A DNA stretch of 32,962 nt from Desulfobacterales bacterium (GCA_018334555.1 JAGXLR010000013.1:1-32962); one strand, 5' to 3'; shown: positions 7,522 through 15,288, counted from the stretch's first letter. Notes: a model not told the origin generated them from the sequence alone. A program made the numbers and translations.

Positions 7522-8763
7522 ATGACTGAAAAGAAAAAAGTGCTCGTGGTCGATGACGAGAAAAATATCTGTGAAAATGTAAGTAAAATCCTGTCCAAAC
7601 AGAATTACGAGGTTGTCCAGGCCGAAGGCGCCCGGGAAGCGCTCGAAAAAATGGAGGGGGAATCCTTCTCCCTGCTGCTTTCGGATATGGTAATGCCCGG
7701 CATGAACGGTCTGGAGCTGTTAAAGCGGGTGAAAAAAGAATGGCCCCTGACCAAGGCGCTTATCATGACCGCTTATGCCTCGACCGATACGGCTGTCAAA
7801 GCCATGCAGCTCGGGGCGCTGGATTATATTACCAAACCGTTTACGCCCGAGGAACTCAGGGATACGATTAATCTGGCGGTATCCGACGAACTCCAGGAGG
7901 CCCCGACGACACGGCATGAAAAGGAGAAGGTGAATATTATCGGCCTCGATACTCCCTTTGATGCCGATGAAGTGGCCAAGTATACCGGGGAGGATTATGT
8001 TAAAAGGCTGGGCCCCTCCGACATGCCGGTCGTTGAAGTGAAAAAGCCGGAAAACTACTGCGAGGTCGGTCAGAGGGTATGCGACATCTTTGCCAAACTC
8101 GGCAAGACCTGTAAGGCCGGACTCAAAACCGGGGTATGCCCCCAGCAGAAGGCTAAAAAGGGCAAATCAGCGGAGAAAAAACAGGGAGCCGATGTTAAGA
8201 GACTCATTGGCATCGATATGCCCTTCAACTATGAAGAAGTCTCAGCCCTGACCGGACCTGAGTACATCCATAATCTTCGGGCGGGCGAGTTTGCCTTTAT
8301 GCCCTATGAGGCACTCAAGCAGCATGTGGAACAGATGAAGGCGCCAATGGGGGCGAGAGCCGAAGCGGATGTGATCGAGTTTCCCCGGCAGGCGGCGGAA
8401 GGCAGCATTCTGGTTATTGACGATGAAATCAATATTACCCACAATATCCAGCGAATCCTGGCAAAAGAGGGATACGCGGCGGAGCAGGCGGTAACCAAAG
8501 ACGAAGCCAGGGAAAAAATCCAGAACAAACCGTTTGACCTGGTGCTCCTGGATCTTAAAATGCCCGGCGTCAAGGGGATGGAGCTTCTGAAAACAGTAAA
8601 AAGCCATATTCCGGAAACCAGGGTAATTATTATTACCGGCTATGGAAGCATTGAAACCGCCAAGGAAAGCGCGCGGCTGGGTATCGTTGATTACCTGCAC
8701 AAGCCCTTTACCCCCGATGAGATCCGCAGTGCCGCTGAAAAGGCCTTCACGCTGGCCGCTTAA
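7522..8763 (+). CDS. REC-linker-REC protein with a duplicated linker module
   Basis: 413 aa. REC1 (residues 5-120) has phospho-acceptor Asp55 and Lys in ITKPFTP. REC2 (about 294-413) has Asp344 and Lys in LHKPFTP. No output domain follows. The linker contains two copies of an unrecognised module of about 25 residues at 139-163 and 228-252, sharing a G-[LI]-D-x-P-F-x3-E-V-x3-T-G-x2-Y core (11 of 25 identical). Between them lie Cys180, Cys187, Cys197 and Cys206 and a Lys-rich tract. The four Cys could bind metal or act as a redox switch. It probably relays or integrates phosphoryl signals. It is transcribed alone from its own sigma-54 promoter and ends in a strong hairpin. The ribosome site is GGAAAGGGGG. 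Confidence 0.88.
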   Translation: MTEKKKVLVVDDEKNICENVSKILSKQNYEVVQAEGAREALEKMEGESFSLLLSDMVMPGMNGLELLKRVKKEWPLTKALIMTAYASTDTAVKAMQLGALDYITKPFTPEELRDTINLAVSDELQEAPTTRHEKEKVNIIGLDTPFDADEVAKYTGEDYVKRLGPSDMPVVEVKKPENYCEVGQRVCDIFAKLGKTCKAGLKTGVCPQQKAKKGKSAEKKQGADVKRLIGIDMPFNYEEVSALTGPEYIHNLRAGEFAFMPYEALKQHVEQMKAPMGARAEADVIEFPRQAAEGSILVIDDEINITHNIQRILAKEGYAAEQAVTKDEAREKIQNKPFDLVLLDLKMPGVKGMELLKTVKSHIPETRVIIITGYGSIETAKESARLGIVDYLHKPFTPDEIRSAAEKAFTLAA

Positions 8764-8773
8764 AAGCCCCACC

Positions 8774-8813
8774 ATACGGCACCCGGCTGAAAAAAGGCGG
8801 CCGGGTGCCGTAT
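8774..8813 (+). terminator. Hairpin terminator after the double-receiver gene
   Basis: A perfect 13-bp stem, 8774-8786 with 8801-8813, closes a 14-nt loop 11 bp after the stop codon. The downstream sequence is AATTGAAA rather than a clean T-run, so termination may be partly factor-dependent. Confidence 0.65.
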
Positions 8814-8900
8814 AATTGAAATCCGGGGGGCGCCGCAGCATGCCCCGGCATCTCACGTACAGCGTCCGTCCAATCATTGACACATCACCGGAAATATTAT

Positions 8901-9111
8901 ACCTAAATTGAGCGTTTCAATTTTTTGAAGATTTAATTTTTAATTTATTTTTAGGATATTGGGTCATTTTTTAAATCAAAAAATTTGAAACCCTCCGGGA
9001 TTTCCAATTTCACCGCATCTACTGCGTCAAATGATGTCTCGCATAGGCGCCTATAGCTCGACATCATTTTCCTTGTATCTGCGGCAAACTTGAAAATCGC
9101 TCAATTTAGGT
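8901..9111. repeat. Palindromic, MITE-like element
   Basis: The outer arms are a perfect 14-bp inverted repeat, 8901-8914 and 9098-9111 (ACCTAAATTGAGCG and its complement). Nested inside are AATGATGTC (9030-9038) pairing with GACATCATT (9060-9068), and the perfect 12-bp centre ATAGGCGCCTAT (9043-9054). It has no open reading frame. It could be a mobile miniature element or a large RNA hairpin. Confidence 0.6.
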
Positions 9112-9173
9112 TATAGAAAAATTTTTTACCCCTGAGATACTATTATATTTGAAAAGATATCCAGGAATCAGAA

Positions 9174-9200
9174 TTGACAAGCTCGTAAAAACCGGATTTT
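9174..9200 (+). repeat. Partial copy of the TTGACAA-CTCGTAAAAA repeat end
   Basis: TTGACAAGCTCGTAAAAACC resembles TTGACAATCTCGTAAAAAGT at 30675, and both continue into a GATTTT tract. Here it lies just upstream of the 9214 gene. TTGACA could also act as a -35 box, but no convincing -10 follows at 16-18 bp. Confidence 0.35.
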
Positions 9201-9213
9201 TTGAGGCATCGCC

Positions 9214-9609
9214 ATGGAAGAACAACACATTGAAGCCATCAAGCTGGCAAACAACCTCCAGCTCGATATATATGACGCATCCCGACCTGTAGCCGGCGAC
9301 AGATGGCGCGTTCAAATGATCGCACGCATTCATATCCGGGTCGACAGCATCTGGGAGGCGGAAGATCCCGGGATCCCTACAAAGTCAACGGTTAAAGAGT
9401 TGATCGGCGATGAGTTGGTCTTTGAGAGAAAAAACACCCGCCACTTTATCGATGAGGGGGAAAAAGACGCGGTTTTCCAATCCATGCGGGATAGCTTCCG
9501 CCATCATTCATTGGGCTATCTGTCCCATCCGGAATTCGCCAGGCAGTTTGTCCTGAAGGCATTTCAGGACAAACAAAAAGAGAGGAAAGGGCAATCCAGC
9601 CGAAAGTGA
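9214..9609 (+). CDS. Small protein of unknown function
   Basis: 131 aa, soluble, rich in charged residues and with a basic tail (FQDKQKERKGQSSRK). I do not recognise the family. The N-terminal half (LQLDIYDASRPVAGDRWRVQMIARIHIRVD) looks like beta-strands. The C-terminal half is probably helical. It is 13 bp upstream of the PAS-AAA+ activator and shares its transcription unit, so a regulatory or accessory role in that circuit is a guess from position. The start is preceded by a GAGG ribosome site. Confidence 0.7.
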   Translation: MEEQHIEAIKLANNLQLDIYDASRPVAGDRWRVQMIARIHIRVDSIWEAEDPGIPTKSTVKELIGDELVFERKNTRHFIDEGEKDAVFQSMRDSFRHHSLGYLSHPEFARQFVLKAFQDKQKERKGQSSRK

Positions 9610-9622
9610 TCAGTCCAGGAAA

Positions 9623-11029
9623 ATGAGCTATCTATCCACCATACAGGGGCTATTCGAATCCCCTATAGCCCTCAAGGCCATCATCGACGAGATTCCCATG
9701 GGAATTCTCATCCTGGATCCCCGGCGGCGGATTATCACCCTTAACCGGGCGCTTGAAGCGCTGACCGGCTTTTACCGGGAAGAGGCCGCCGGCATCGGCT
9801 GCCACCATATCCTGCGCAGCCGGATCTGTTTCAAGCAATGCCCCCTGCTTAAAATGGATCGGCATTCCGGGCCCGTTTCCTATTCCAGCGATATCATCAA
9901 CAAGGAGCGCCAGCGGATTCCCATTCGGGTCACAATGGCCCCGCTAATCGACCTGAATGGCGATATCGCCGGCTACATCGAAACCGTCGAGGATATTCGA
10001 TCCATAAACACCGATGATGCGGGAACCCACCCAGCCTTCAGTTTCTCGCATATCATCGGAAAAAGCCCTAAAATGGAGAGGCTCTTTCAAACGCTGCCGC
10101 TGATCGCCCAGAACGATTCATCCGTTTTGATCACCGGCGAGACAGGTACCGGCAAGGATATGCTCGCCGAAGCCATCCACGAATCCTCGAGCCGTGCCAA
10201 AGGGCCCTTTATCAAGGTCAATTGCGGGGCATTGCCTGAGACGCTGCTTGAATCCGAACTGTTCGGCCACCGTAAGGGCGCGTTTACGGGAGCGGTTGAA
10301 AACAAGCCCGGCCGCTTCCGACTGGCCCAGAACGGAACGCTTTTCTTGACCGAAATCGGCGACCTGCCGATATCTCTGCAGATCAAACTTTTGACGTTTT
10401 TGGACGACAAAATCGTTTATCCGCTGGGCAGTTCAAAAGGGGTCCATGTGGATGTCCGGGTGATTGCCGGCACCCACCGCGATTTGGAACATATGGTGAG
10501 CACCGGCGGATTCAGGGAGGATCTTTTGTTCCGGTTAAATGTCGTCCGCCTGCACCTGCCCCCGCTAAGGGAGCGGGAGGAAGACCTGCGCCTTCTGATC
10601 GATCATTTCCTCAATAACTTTTCCATGCACTTCGGCAAATCCATCAAAGGATTTACGAACCGGGCGCTAAACCTTTTGAAGGCCTATCCGTATCCCGGCA
10701 ACGTCCGGGAATTAAGAAATATTATTGAATATTCGGTCAATATTTGCCAGAATGGGCGCATCGACATAGACCATCTTCCGGCCTATCTTGTCGAAGCCCC
10801 GCATGAAAACCGCAGCCCTGCTGAAACCGCCGCTACCCATCAATCAATGGGCAATGAAAAACAAAAGGGGGCAATGGACAGACGGGGAAAAAACTGGCCG
10901 GAGATTGAAAAACAGATGATTCTCGATGCCCTATACAATGCCGGCGGACGACGCAGCAAAGCTGCCGGTCTGCTGGGTTGGGGAAGAAGCACCCTGTGGC
11001 GCAAAATGAAACAATACAATATCGGCTAA
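9623..11029 (+). CDS. PAS-AAA+-Fis sigma-54 activator with altered Walker B
   Basis: 468 aa with no receiver. Residues about 14-126 form a PAS domain with Cys60, Cys69 and Cys73 (GCHH...ICFKQCPLL), a Cys-rich type like that in the 4330 kinase. The AAA+ domain has Walker A GETGTGKD (172-179) and an intact sigma-54 loop GAFTGA (219-224). Walker B reads FLTE: the Mg-binding Asp is replaced by Thr243 (codon 10349-10351). The arginine-finger segment FREDLLFRL is present and the C-terminus is a Fis-type HTH. It should activate sigma-54 promoters in response to an intracellular redox or ligand signal, but ATP hydrolysis may be impaired or regulated. Confidence 0.9.
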   Translation: MSYLSTIQGLFESPIALKAIIDEIPMGILILDPRRRIITLNRALEALTGFYREEAAGIGCHHILRSRICFKQCPLLKMDRHSGPVSYSSDIINKERQRIPIRVTMAPLIDLNGDIAGYIETVEDIRSINTDDAGTHPAFSFSHIIGKSPKMERLFQTLPLIAQNDSSVLITGETGTGKDMLAEAIHESSSRAKGPFIKVNCGALPETLLESELFGHRKGAFTGAVENKPGRFRLAQNGTLFLTEIGDLPISLQIKLLTFLDDKIVYPLGSSKGVHVDVRVIAGTHRDLEHMVSTGGFREDLLFRLNVVRLHLPPLREREEDLRLLIDHFLNNFSMHFGKSIKGFTNRALNLLKAYPYPGNVRELRNIIEYSVNICQNGRIDIDHLPAYLVEAPHENRSPAETAATHQSMGNEKQKGAMDRRGKNWPEIEKQMILDALYNAGGRRSKAAGLLGWGRSTLWRKMKQYNIG

Positions 11030-11053
11030 GTCAACCAAAGCAGCTATAAAGAA

Positions 11054-11410
11054 ATGACCAAGATCCTTATCCCCGTTTTCGGCAATGATATCTCCCCACG
11101 GTTTGACCTCACCGCCGAGGCCTATATCGCAGCTATTGACGCCAACGGCCAGTATCAGGATGAGCGCATCGTCGTGTTGCCCCAGATTTCAGCCGAACAG
11201 CTCTGCCACCTTATTCTTACCGAGAACATCGATGTGGTCATCTGCGGCGGGATCGAAGATGAATACTACCAGTACCTGGTCTGGAAACGCATCCAGGTTT
11301 ATGATTCCGTTATCGGTCCATGGCATATCGCCGTTTCAAGATTTCTTGACAACAGCCTGCACACCGGGGATATACTTGAAAGACAAAAGGAGTCTTCCCC
11401 ATATGAATGA
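11054..11410 (+). CDS. NifX/NafY-like dinitrogenase FeMo-cofactor-binding domain protein
   Basis: 118 aa. The N-terminus MTKILIPVFGNDISPRFDLTAEA and the middle EQLCHLILTENIDVVICGGI fit the small alpha/beta fold of the FeMo-cofactor-associated family (Di-Nitro_FeMo-Co: NifX, NafY, NifB C-terminus). No nif gene is in the window, so it is likely one of the stand-alone members whose ligand is unknown. It lies 24 bp after the AAA+ activator and overlaps the next kinase gene by 8 bp (ATGAATGA), so it is translationally coupled to signalling genes. A metal-cluster or small-ligand sensing role is inferred. Confidence 0.75.
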   Translation: MTKILIPVFGNDISPRFDLTAEAYIAAIDANGQYQDERIVVLPQISAEQLCHLILTENIDVVICGGIEDEYYQYLVWKRIQVYDSVIGPWHIAVSRFLDNSLHTGDILERQKESSPYE

Positions 11411-13127
11411 CCAACGGAACGCGGATCGCACCGATTCCCAAACGAAGAAAAAAAAAACGCGGCGCACGCTGCACAGGCGCTACATTCGTCTGCGGCGGAA
11501 CATGATCATCATCATGCTGCTGGTAACCGCCATTCCTTTGACCCTCATGCTCCTGATAAACTCGCTCCAATATCAAACAAGAATCAAATCCGAACGTTTG
11601 GAGCCCATGCGGGCCATCGTCAACAAATCCACCCATTCCTTTGAACTGTTTCTGGAGGAACGTATCTCAGCCATTCGCTTTATCAGCTCAAGCTACACCT
11701 TCAGGCAGCTATCCAAACCACAGACGTTAAACCGGGTATATCATGATCTGCGGGACACATTCGGTGGCTATGTGGATCTCGGCCTGATCAATAGCAAGGG
11801 CATTCAGGTCAGCTATGCCGGCCCCTACGATCTGGTGAACAAAAATTATTCCGAGCAGCAGTGGTTCCAAGAGGTCCAGGTGCGAGGCACCTATATCAGC
11901 GACGTGTTCATGGGCTACCGCGAATTTCCCCATATCGCCCTGGCCGCCCATCATCTGAAAGCCGACGGATCCTTCTGGGTGCTGCGCGCCACCATGGACA
12001 CCCAAAAATTTGACAGCCTGATTGCCGCCATGGGACTGGCCCCGGTCAGCGATGCCTTTATCATCAACAAAAGCGGCATCCTGCAGACGGAATCCAAATT
12101 TTACGGCTGTGTACTCGAAAAGTGCCGCCTTTCCGTTCCTCGCGCCGGTTCGGGGACGCATGTCACCGAAAAGACCGATCCGCTGGGCCGGGAGGTCTTC
12201 CAGATCTCATCGAACTTTCTCAAGCACGATTATACGCTGGTCACAGTCATTCCCCGTTCGATTATTCTGAAATCCTGGCACTCACTCAGAAAGGAAATGA
12301 TCTACATCTTCCTGGCCAGCCTGGTCGCCATCATACTGGTCATCTTCAGGGTGACCAATCTGCTGGTAAGGCGCATCCAGGATGCGGATGAGCGCCGGGA
12401 GGCGGCATTCAGAAACCTCGAATACACCCAGAAGCTCTCCTCCATCGGGCGTCTGGCGGCCGGCGTGGCCCATGAAATCAATAACCCCTTGTCAATAATC
12501 AATGAAAAAGCCGGCCTCCTAAAGGATCTGGTCGAGCATGACCGCTACCACGACAAGGACAAACTGCTTAAAATGACCGCCTCGATCAATCAATCGGTCA
12601 GTCGCTGTAAGTCCATTACCCAGCGCCTGCTCGGTTTTGCCCGGCAGATCGGGGGCCGCTACGAAATGTTAGACGCCAATGAGGTGCTGCAGGAAACCGT
12701 GGGGTTTTTGAAAAAAGAGGCCATCTCCAAAAATATTCACACCCAATACCAATTGGACGAGGAGATTCCAAAAATATCATCGGATCGCGGACAGCTTCAG
12801 CAGGTTTTTTTAAATATCATTAACAACGCCTTTGCGGCCGTCGAACAGGGCGGCGAGGTGACATTGAAGTCATGGGACGTGGACGCGGATACAATCGCCG
12901 TCTCCATCGCCGATAATGGCCCGGGAATGGAAAAAGAAACCTTACAGCAAATATTCGAACCCTTTTTTACGACCAAGAAACAATACGGCACCGGCTTGGG
13001 TTTGTCCATCACTTACGGCATCATCAAAAAACTCGGCGGCGACATCAGGGTTCAGAGTCAAGTGGGTGAAGGTTCCACATTTACGATTTATTTACCCAAA
13101 AAACAGGCGGGAGAGAAAAATGAATAA
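11403..13127 (+). CDS. Membrane histidine kinase with periplasmic Cache-type sensor
   Basis: 574 aa from ATG 11403. The frame is open further upstream, but AAAGGAG lies 10 bp before this ATG and the longer form would cover the NifX-like gene. TM1 spans about 34-55 and TM2 about 299-321. Between them is a Cache-like sensor (YVDLGLINSKGIQVSYAGPYDL, YISDVFMGYREFPH) with Cys236 and Cys241. The acceptor is His357 in AGVAHEINNPLS. ATP-site motifs are [24 protein letters not shown] and GTGLGL. It overlaps the receiver gene downstream by 8 bp (ATGAATAA), so that receiver is its likely partner. It is clearly paralogous to the 23977-25704 kinase. Confidence 0.92.
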   Translation: MNDQRNADRTDSQTKKKKTRRTLHRRYIRLRRNMIIIMLLVTAIPLTLMLLINSLQYQTRIKSERLEPMRAIVNKSTHSFELFLEERISAIRFISSSYTFRQLSKPQTLNRVYHDLRDTFGGYVDLGLINSKGIQVSYAGPYDLVNKNYSEQQWFQEVQVRGTYISDVFMGYREFPHIALAAHHLKADGSFWVLRATMDTQKFDSLIAAMGLAPVSDAFIINKSGILQTESKFYGCVLEKCRLSVPRAGSGTHVTEKTDPLGREVFQISSNFLKHDYTLVTVIPRSIILKSWHSLRKEMIYIFLASLVAIILVIFRVTNLLVRRIQDADERREAAFRNLEYTQKLSSIGRLAAGVAHEINNPLSIINEKAGLLKDLVEHDRYHDKDKLLKMTASINQSVSRCKSITQRLLGFARQIGGRYEMLDANEVLQETVGFLKKEAISKNIHTQYQLDEEIPKISSDRGQLQQVFLNIINNAFAAVEQGGEVTLKSWDVDADTIAVSIADNGPGMEKETLQQIFEPFFTTKKQYGTGLGLSITYGIIKKLGGDIRVQSQVGEGSTFTIYLPKKQAGEKNE

Positions 13128-13494
13128 GGTGAAGGTCTTGCTCGTGGATGATGAGGTAGAGTTCGTCTCCGCCCTGGCTGAACGGCTGGACATCCGGGAC
13201 ATTGAAGCCCGGGTTGCCACGGACGGGGAGCAGGCACTGGAAATGATTGAAACGGAAACCTTCAATGTGATCGTTCTGGACGTAATTATGCCCGGCATCA
13301 GCGGACTGGAGGTGCTCAAGCGCATCAACGAAAAAAAAATCGGAACCGCTGTCATCCTGCTTACCGGCCACGGCTCAACCAAGGAGGGGCTTGAAGGGAT
13401 GCGGATGGGGGCATTCGATTACCTCATGAAGCCCCTTGATATTGATGAGTTGATTTCAAAGATGAATGAGGCCATAGAATCCAAAAAGACATAG
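13120..13494 (+). CDS. Single-domain response regulator (receiver only)
   Basis: 124 aa from ATG 13120. The frame is open upstream, but the receiver begins exactly here (NKVKVLLVDDE) and a GGGAGAG lies upstream. Phospho-acceptor Asp54, switch Thr in LLTGHGS and Lys in LMKPLD are all intact. There is no output domain, so it acts by protein contact or as a phosphorelay intermediate. The 8-bp overlap with the Cache kinase and the ATP-site-less kinase-like gene 11 bp downstream suggest the relay kinase to receiver to phosphotransferase. Confidence 0.9.
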   Translation: MNKVKVLLVDDEVEFVSALAERLDIRDIEARVATDGEQALEMIETETFNVIVLDVIMPGISGLEVLKRINEKKIGTAVILLTGHGSTKEGLEGMRMGAFDYLMKPLDIDELISKMNEAIESKKT

Positions 13495-13505
13495 AAGAGG
13501 CTAAA

Positions 13506-14171
13506 ATGACGGCATTAACTGGAAAAGATATTGAATTTTTTGGAAAAATAACCGCATCAATGACACATGAGTTCAAAAATGTGCTGGCGATCATCAAGGA
13601 GTCCGCCGGCTTGATGGAGGATATCACCCAAATCGCCCCGCTCTCTGACGGCAAGCACCAGGAAAAATTCGATAATGCGTTAAAAACCGTCAAAAACCAG
13701 TTGAACCGGGGAATGGAGCTTAGCACGGTGTTCAACCGGTTTGCCCATGCACCGGACAAATCCACGGCGGAGATTAACCTCAAAGACCTCGCCGAACAGG
13801 TCGTATGGCTCTCCGAGCGGTTTGCCCGACTCAAGCATATTACATTGAAAATGGCCCCGGACGATCAATTGGACAAGGCGGTGAGCATAACGGGAAACCC
13901 CGTATGGTCGCAAATGGCCGTCTATAATGGGATTGAATGTCTCTTGAATCAGCTGCCCGCAGAATCCGAGATTTCCCTGGCCAGCAGCAACGAGGCGGGG
14001 GAAAAAGGAATCCGCATCGACTGCAAGAATGTAAAAACCGACGGCCAGCAGCTCTTTCAAGCCATGGAGGATTCAGAATCGTGGAACAACCTGAAAGAAA
14101 TCCTATCGGCCATCAACGGCGACGTGAGACGCCTTGAAAGAAATCCTGGAGTAATGCTTATTTTTGCTTGA
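13506..14171 (+). CDS. Kinase-like protein without ATP site, candidate histidine phosphotransferase
   Basis: 221 aa, soluble. The first 70 residues form a DHp-like helical hairpin with the expected His21 in THEFKNVLAIIKES, close to the HEINNPLAII boxes of the neighbouring kinases. The C-terminal half aligns loosely with a HATPase fold (ITGNPVWSQMAVYNGIECLLNQ). However, the N-box Asn pattern, the DxGxG box and the GTGLGL box are missing. This is the architecture of ChpT/Spo0B-type dimeric phosphotransferases, which pass phosphoryl groups between receivers without ATP. That role is inferred. It follows a receiver gene by 11 bp and shares its operon. Confidence 0.75.
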   Translation: MTALTGKDIEFFGKITASMTHEFKNVLAIIKESAGLMEDITQIAPLSDGKHQEKFDNALKTVKNQLNRGMELSTVFNRFAHAPDKSTAEINLKDLAEQVVWLSERFARLKHITLKMAPDDQLDKAVSITGNPVWSQMAVYNGIECLLNQLPAESEISLASSNEAGEKGIRIDCKNVKTDGQQLFQAMEDSESWNNLKEILSAINGDVRRLERNPGVMLIFA

Positions 14172-14255
14172 ATCCCATCGACACCTGAACCCCACTACGA
14201 CAGCCGCTTTTAACCCGCCGCGACACAAACTTTAACGACTCTGTTTTAATAAGTA

Positions 14256-14294
14256 TTGAATTGTTTCAAAATTTTTGTTTTATATTGTTTCAAA
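14256..14294. promoter_or_regulatory. Candidate activator sites upstream of the FAEAGE operon
   Basis: TTGAA-TTGT-TTCAA (14256-14269) is an inverted repeat, and ATTGTTTCAAA occurs twice (14260-14270 and 14284-14294). The first is about 103 bp upstream of the -24 GG at 14366, a normal place for an enhancer site. Its AT-rich composition lowers confidence. Confidence 0.35.
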
Positions 14295-14364
14295 TTTGTT
14301 CCATTTTTGCCTGTCAGCCTTCGAAAAATCTATAAAACCCCCTTAAATCGGGGATCCCTAAATA

Positions 14365-14380
14365 TGGCACAAAAAATGCT
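14365..14380 (+). promoter_or_regulatory. Sigma-54 promoter of the FAEAGE operon
   Basis: TGGCACAAAAAATGCT matches the -24 block perfectly and the -12 block except A for the first T. GG is at 14366-14367 and GC at 14378-14379. Expected start of transcription is about 14391, 55 nt before the ATG at 14446. Confidence 0.75.
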
Positions 14381-14445
14381 TATTCCATTTATCAGATGAT
14401 AAACAGAATAGAACCTATCTACATACCAACAAAAGGAGGCGTTAA

Positions 14446-14748
14446 ATGACACGGCAAAATATTGAAAATACATTTGCAGCGGTCGCATTTGCCGAGGCCG
14501 GCGAGCATGAGACGGCGATGAAAATGGCCGGCATCCGGCCGGTTTATGAAAAGGTAAGAAGCGTCATCGACTTCATCGAGCGAAGCTTTGCTGCTGTCGG
14601 GTTTGCAGAAGCGGGTCTGCATGAAGAGGCCATTAAGATGACCCATCCCCACCCTGTCGTGGCCAAACGAAACGATACCCTGGATAATTTCCTGGAAACC
14701 GTTGGGCTTGGCAACGTAAGGGTCTGCTACGGCCTGGCGACGGTTTAG
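14446..14748 (+). CDS. Small protein with two FAEAGE helical repeats
   Basis: 100 aa, not a family I recognise. It contains two copies of one motif, F-A-A-V-[AG]-F-A-E-A-G-x-H-E-x-A-x-K-M, at residues 10-27 and 48-65. The same core (FAEAGExxTA) forms the C-terminal tails of the next two receiver proteins. The repeats are probably helix-turn-helix hairpins used as a docking surface. A very strong AGGAGG ribosome site precedes the ATG and the gene is first after a sigma-54 promoter, so it is expected to be well expressed. It may compete with, or bridge, the receivers that carry the same motif. Confidence 0.8.
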   Translation: MTRQNIENTFAAVAFAEAGEHETAMKMAGIRPVYEKVRSVIDFIERSFAAVGFAEAGLHEEAIKMTHPHPVVAKRNDTLDNFLETVGLGNVRVCYGLATV

Positions 14749-14763
14749 TCCATTTTTCGGGTC

Positions 14764-15288
14764 ATGAGGATCAGGCTCTTGCTCATTGAGACCGACTACT
14801 TTTTCCGCACCAATTTGCGCAACCGTTTGGATAACATGGATTTCCAAGTTTTTTTGGCGGATCGGCCGGCTGAAATCAAACGTATGATTAAAAAGAAAAA
14901 AATCGATGTTGCACTATTGGATCTTTCAGGGTTAAAATTGGAAGGATTGAAAATATTATCATTGATCAAAAAGCTCAACCCGTTCACAGAGGTCATTACA
15001 CTCAACGGATCGGGGAATATGGCCCTATCCATTGACGGAATGAAGCGGGGGGCGTTTGACGACCTTTTGATCCCGGTCGACATCAACACGTTGATCGAGC
15101 GAATAAAAACTGCCTATGCGAAAAAAAGGGAAAACGAAAAGCAGGCCCCGCTCAAGGGGTATCAAAAGGTCATGATGGCAGCCACATTCGCTGAAGCGGG
15201 GGAATCCGATACCGCGAAGGCGTTGTTAAACAATCGCGTCAAACCTAAAGTTGACCCAAATTCAAAAGGAGAGCGCAATGGCGGATAA
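14764..15288 (+). CDS. Degenerate receiver with C-terminal FAEAGE tail
   Basis: 174 aa. Residues 1-120 have a receiver fold and keep a possible phospho-acceptor Asp53 (LLDLSG). The acidic pair is changed to Glu9-Thr10, the switch Thr is Asn81 (TLNGSG) and the conserved Lys is Ile103 (LLIPVD). Normal phosphorylation switching is therefore unlikely. Residues about 137-155 carry the FAEAGE motif (MMAATFAEAGESDTAKALL). The ribosome site is weak and 15 bp separate it from the preceding stop, so translational coupling is possible. Its 3' end overlaps the next receiver by 11 bp. A phosphorylation-independent adaptor role is inferred. Confidence 0.82.
   Translation: MRIRLLLIETDYFFRTNLRNRLDNMDFQVFLADRPAEIKRMIKKKKIDVALLDLSGLKLEGLKILSLIKKLNPFTEVITLNGSGNMALSIDGMKRGAFDDLLIPVDINTLIERIKTAYAKKRENEKQAPLKGYQKVMMAATFAEAGESDTAKALLNNRVKPKVDPNSKGERNGG

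Larger units (their letters stand above)
8764..9213. other. Intergenic region with a strong hairpin and a 211-bp palindromic element
   Basis: 450 bp without a gene. The terminator-like stem 8774-8813 is followed by an AT-rich palindromic element (8901-9111) and then by a short stretch (9174-9200) resembling one end of the repeat at 30675. The next gene has a GAGG ribosome site. Confidence 0.6.

Noticed and set aside
11085-11402. Longer N-terminus for the 11403 kinase
   Set aside because: The extension is the shifted reading of the NifX-like gene. The kinase has its own AAAGGAG and ATG at 11403.
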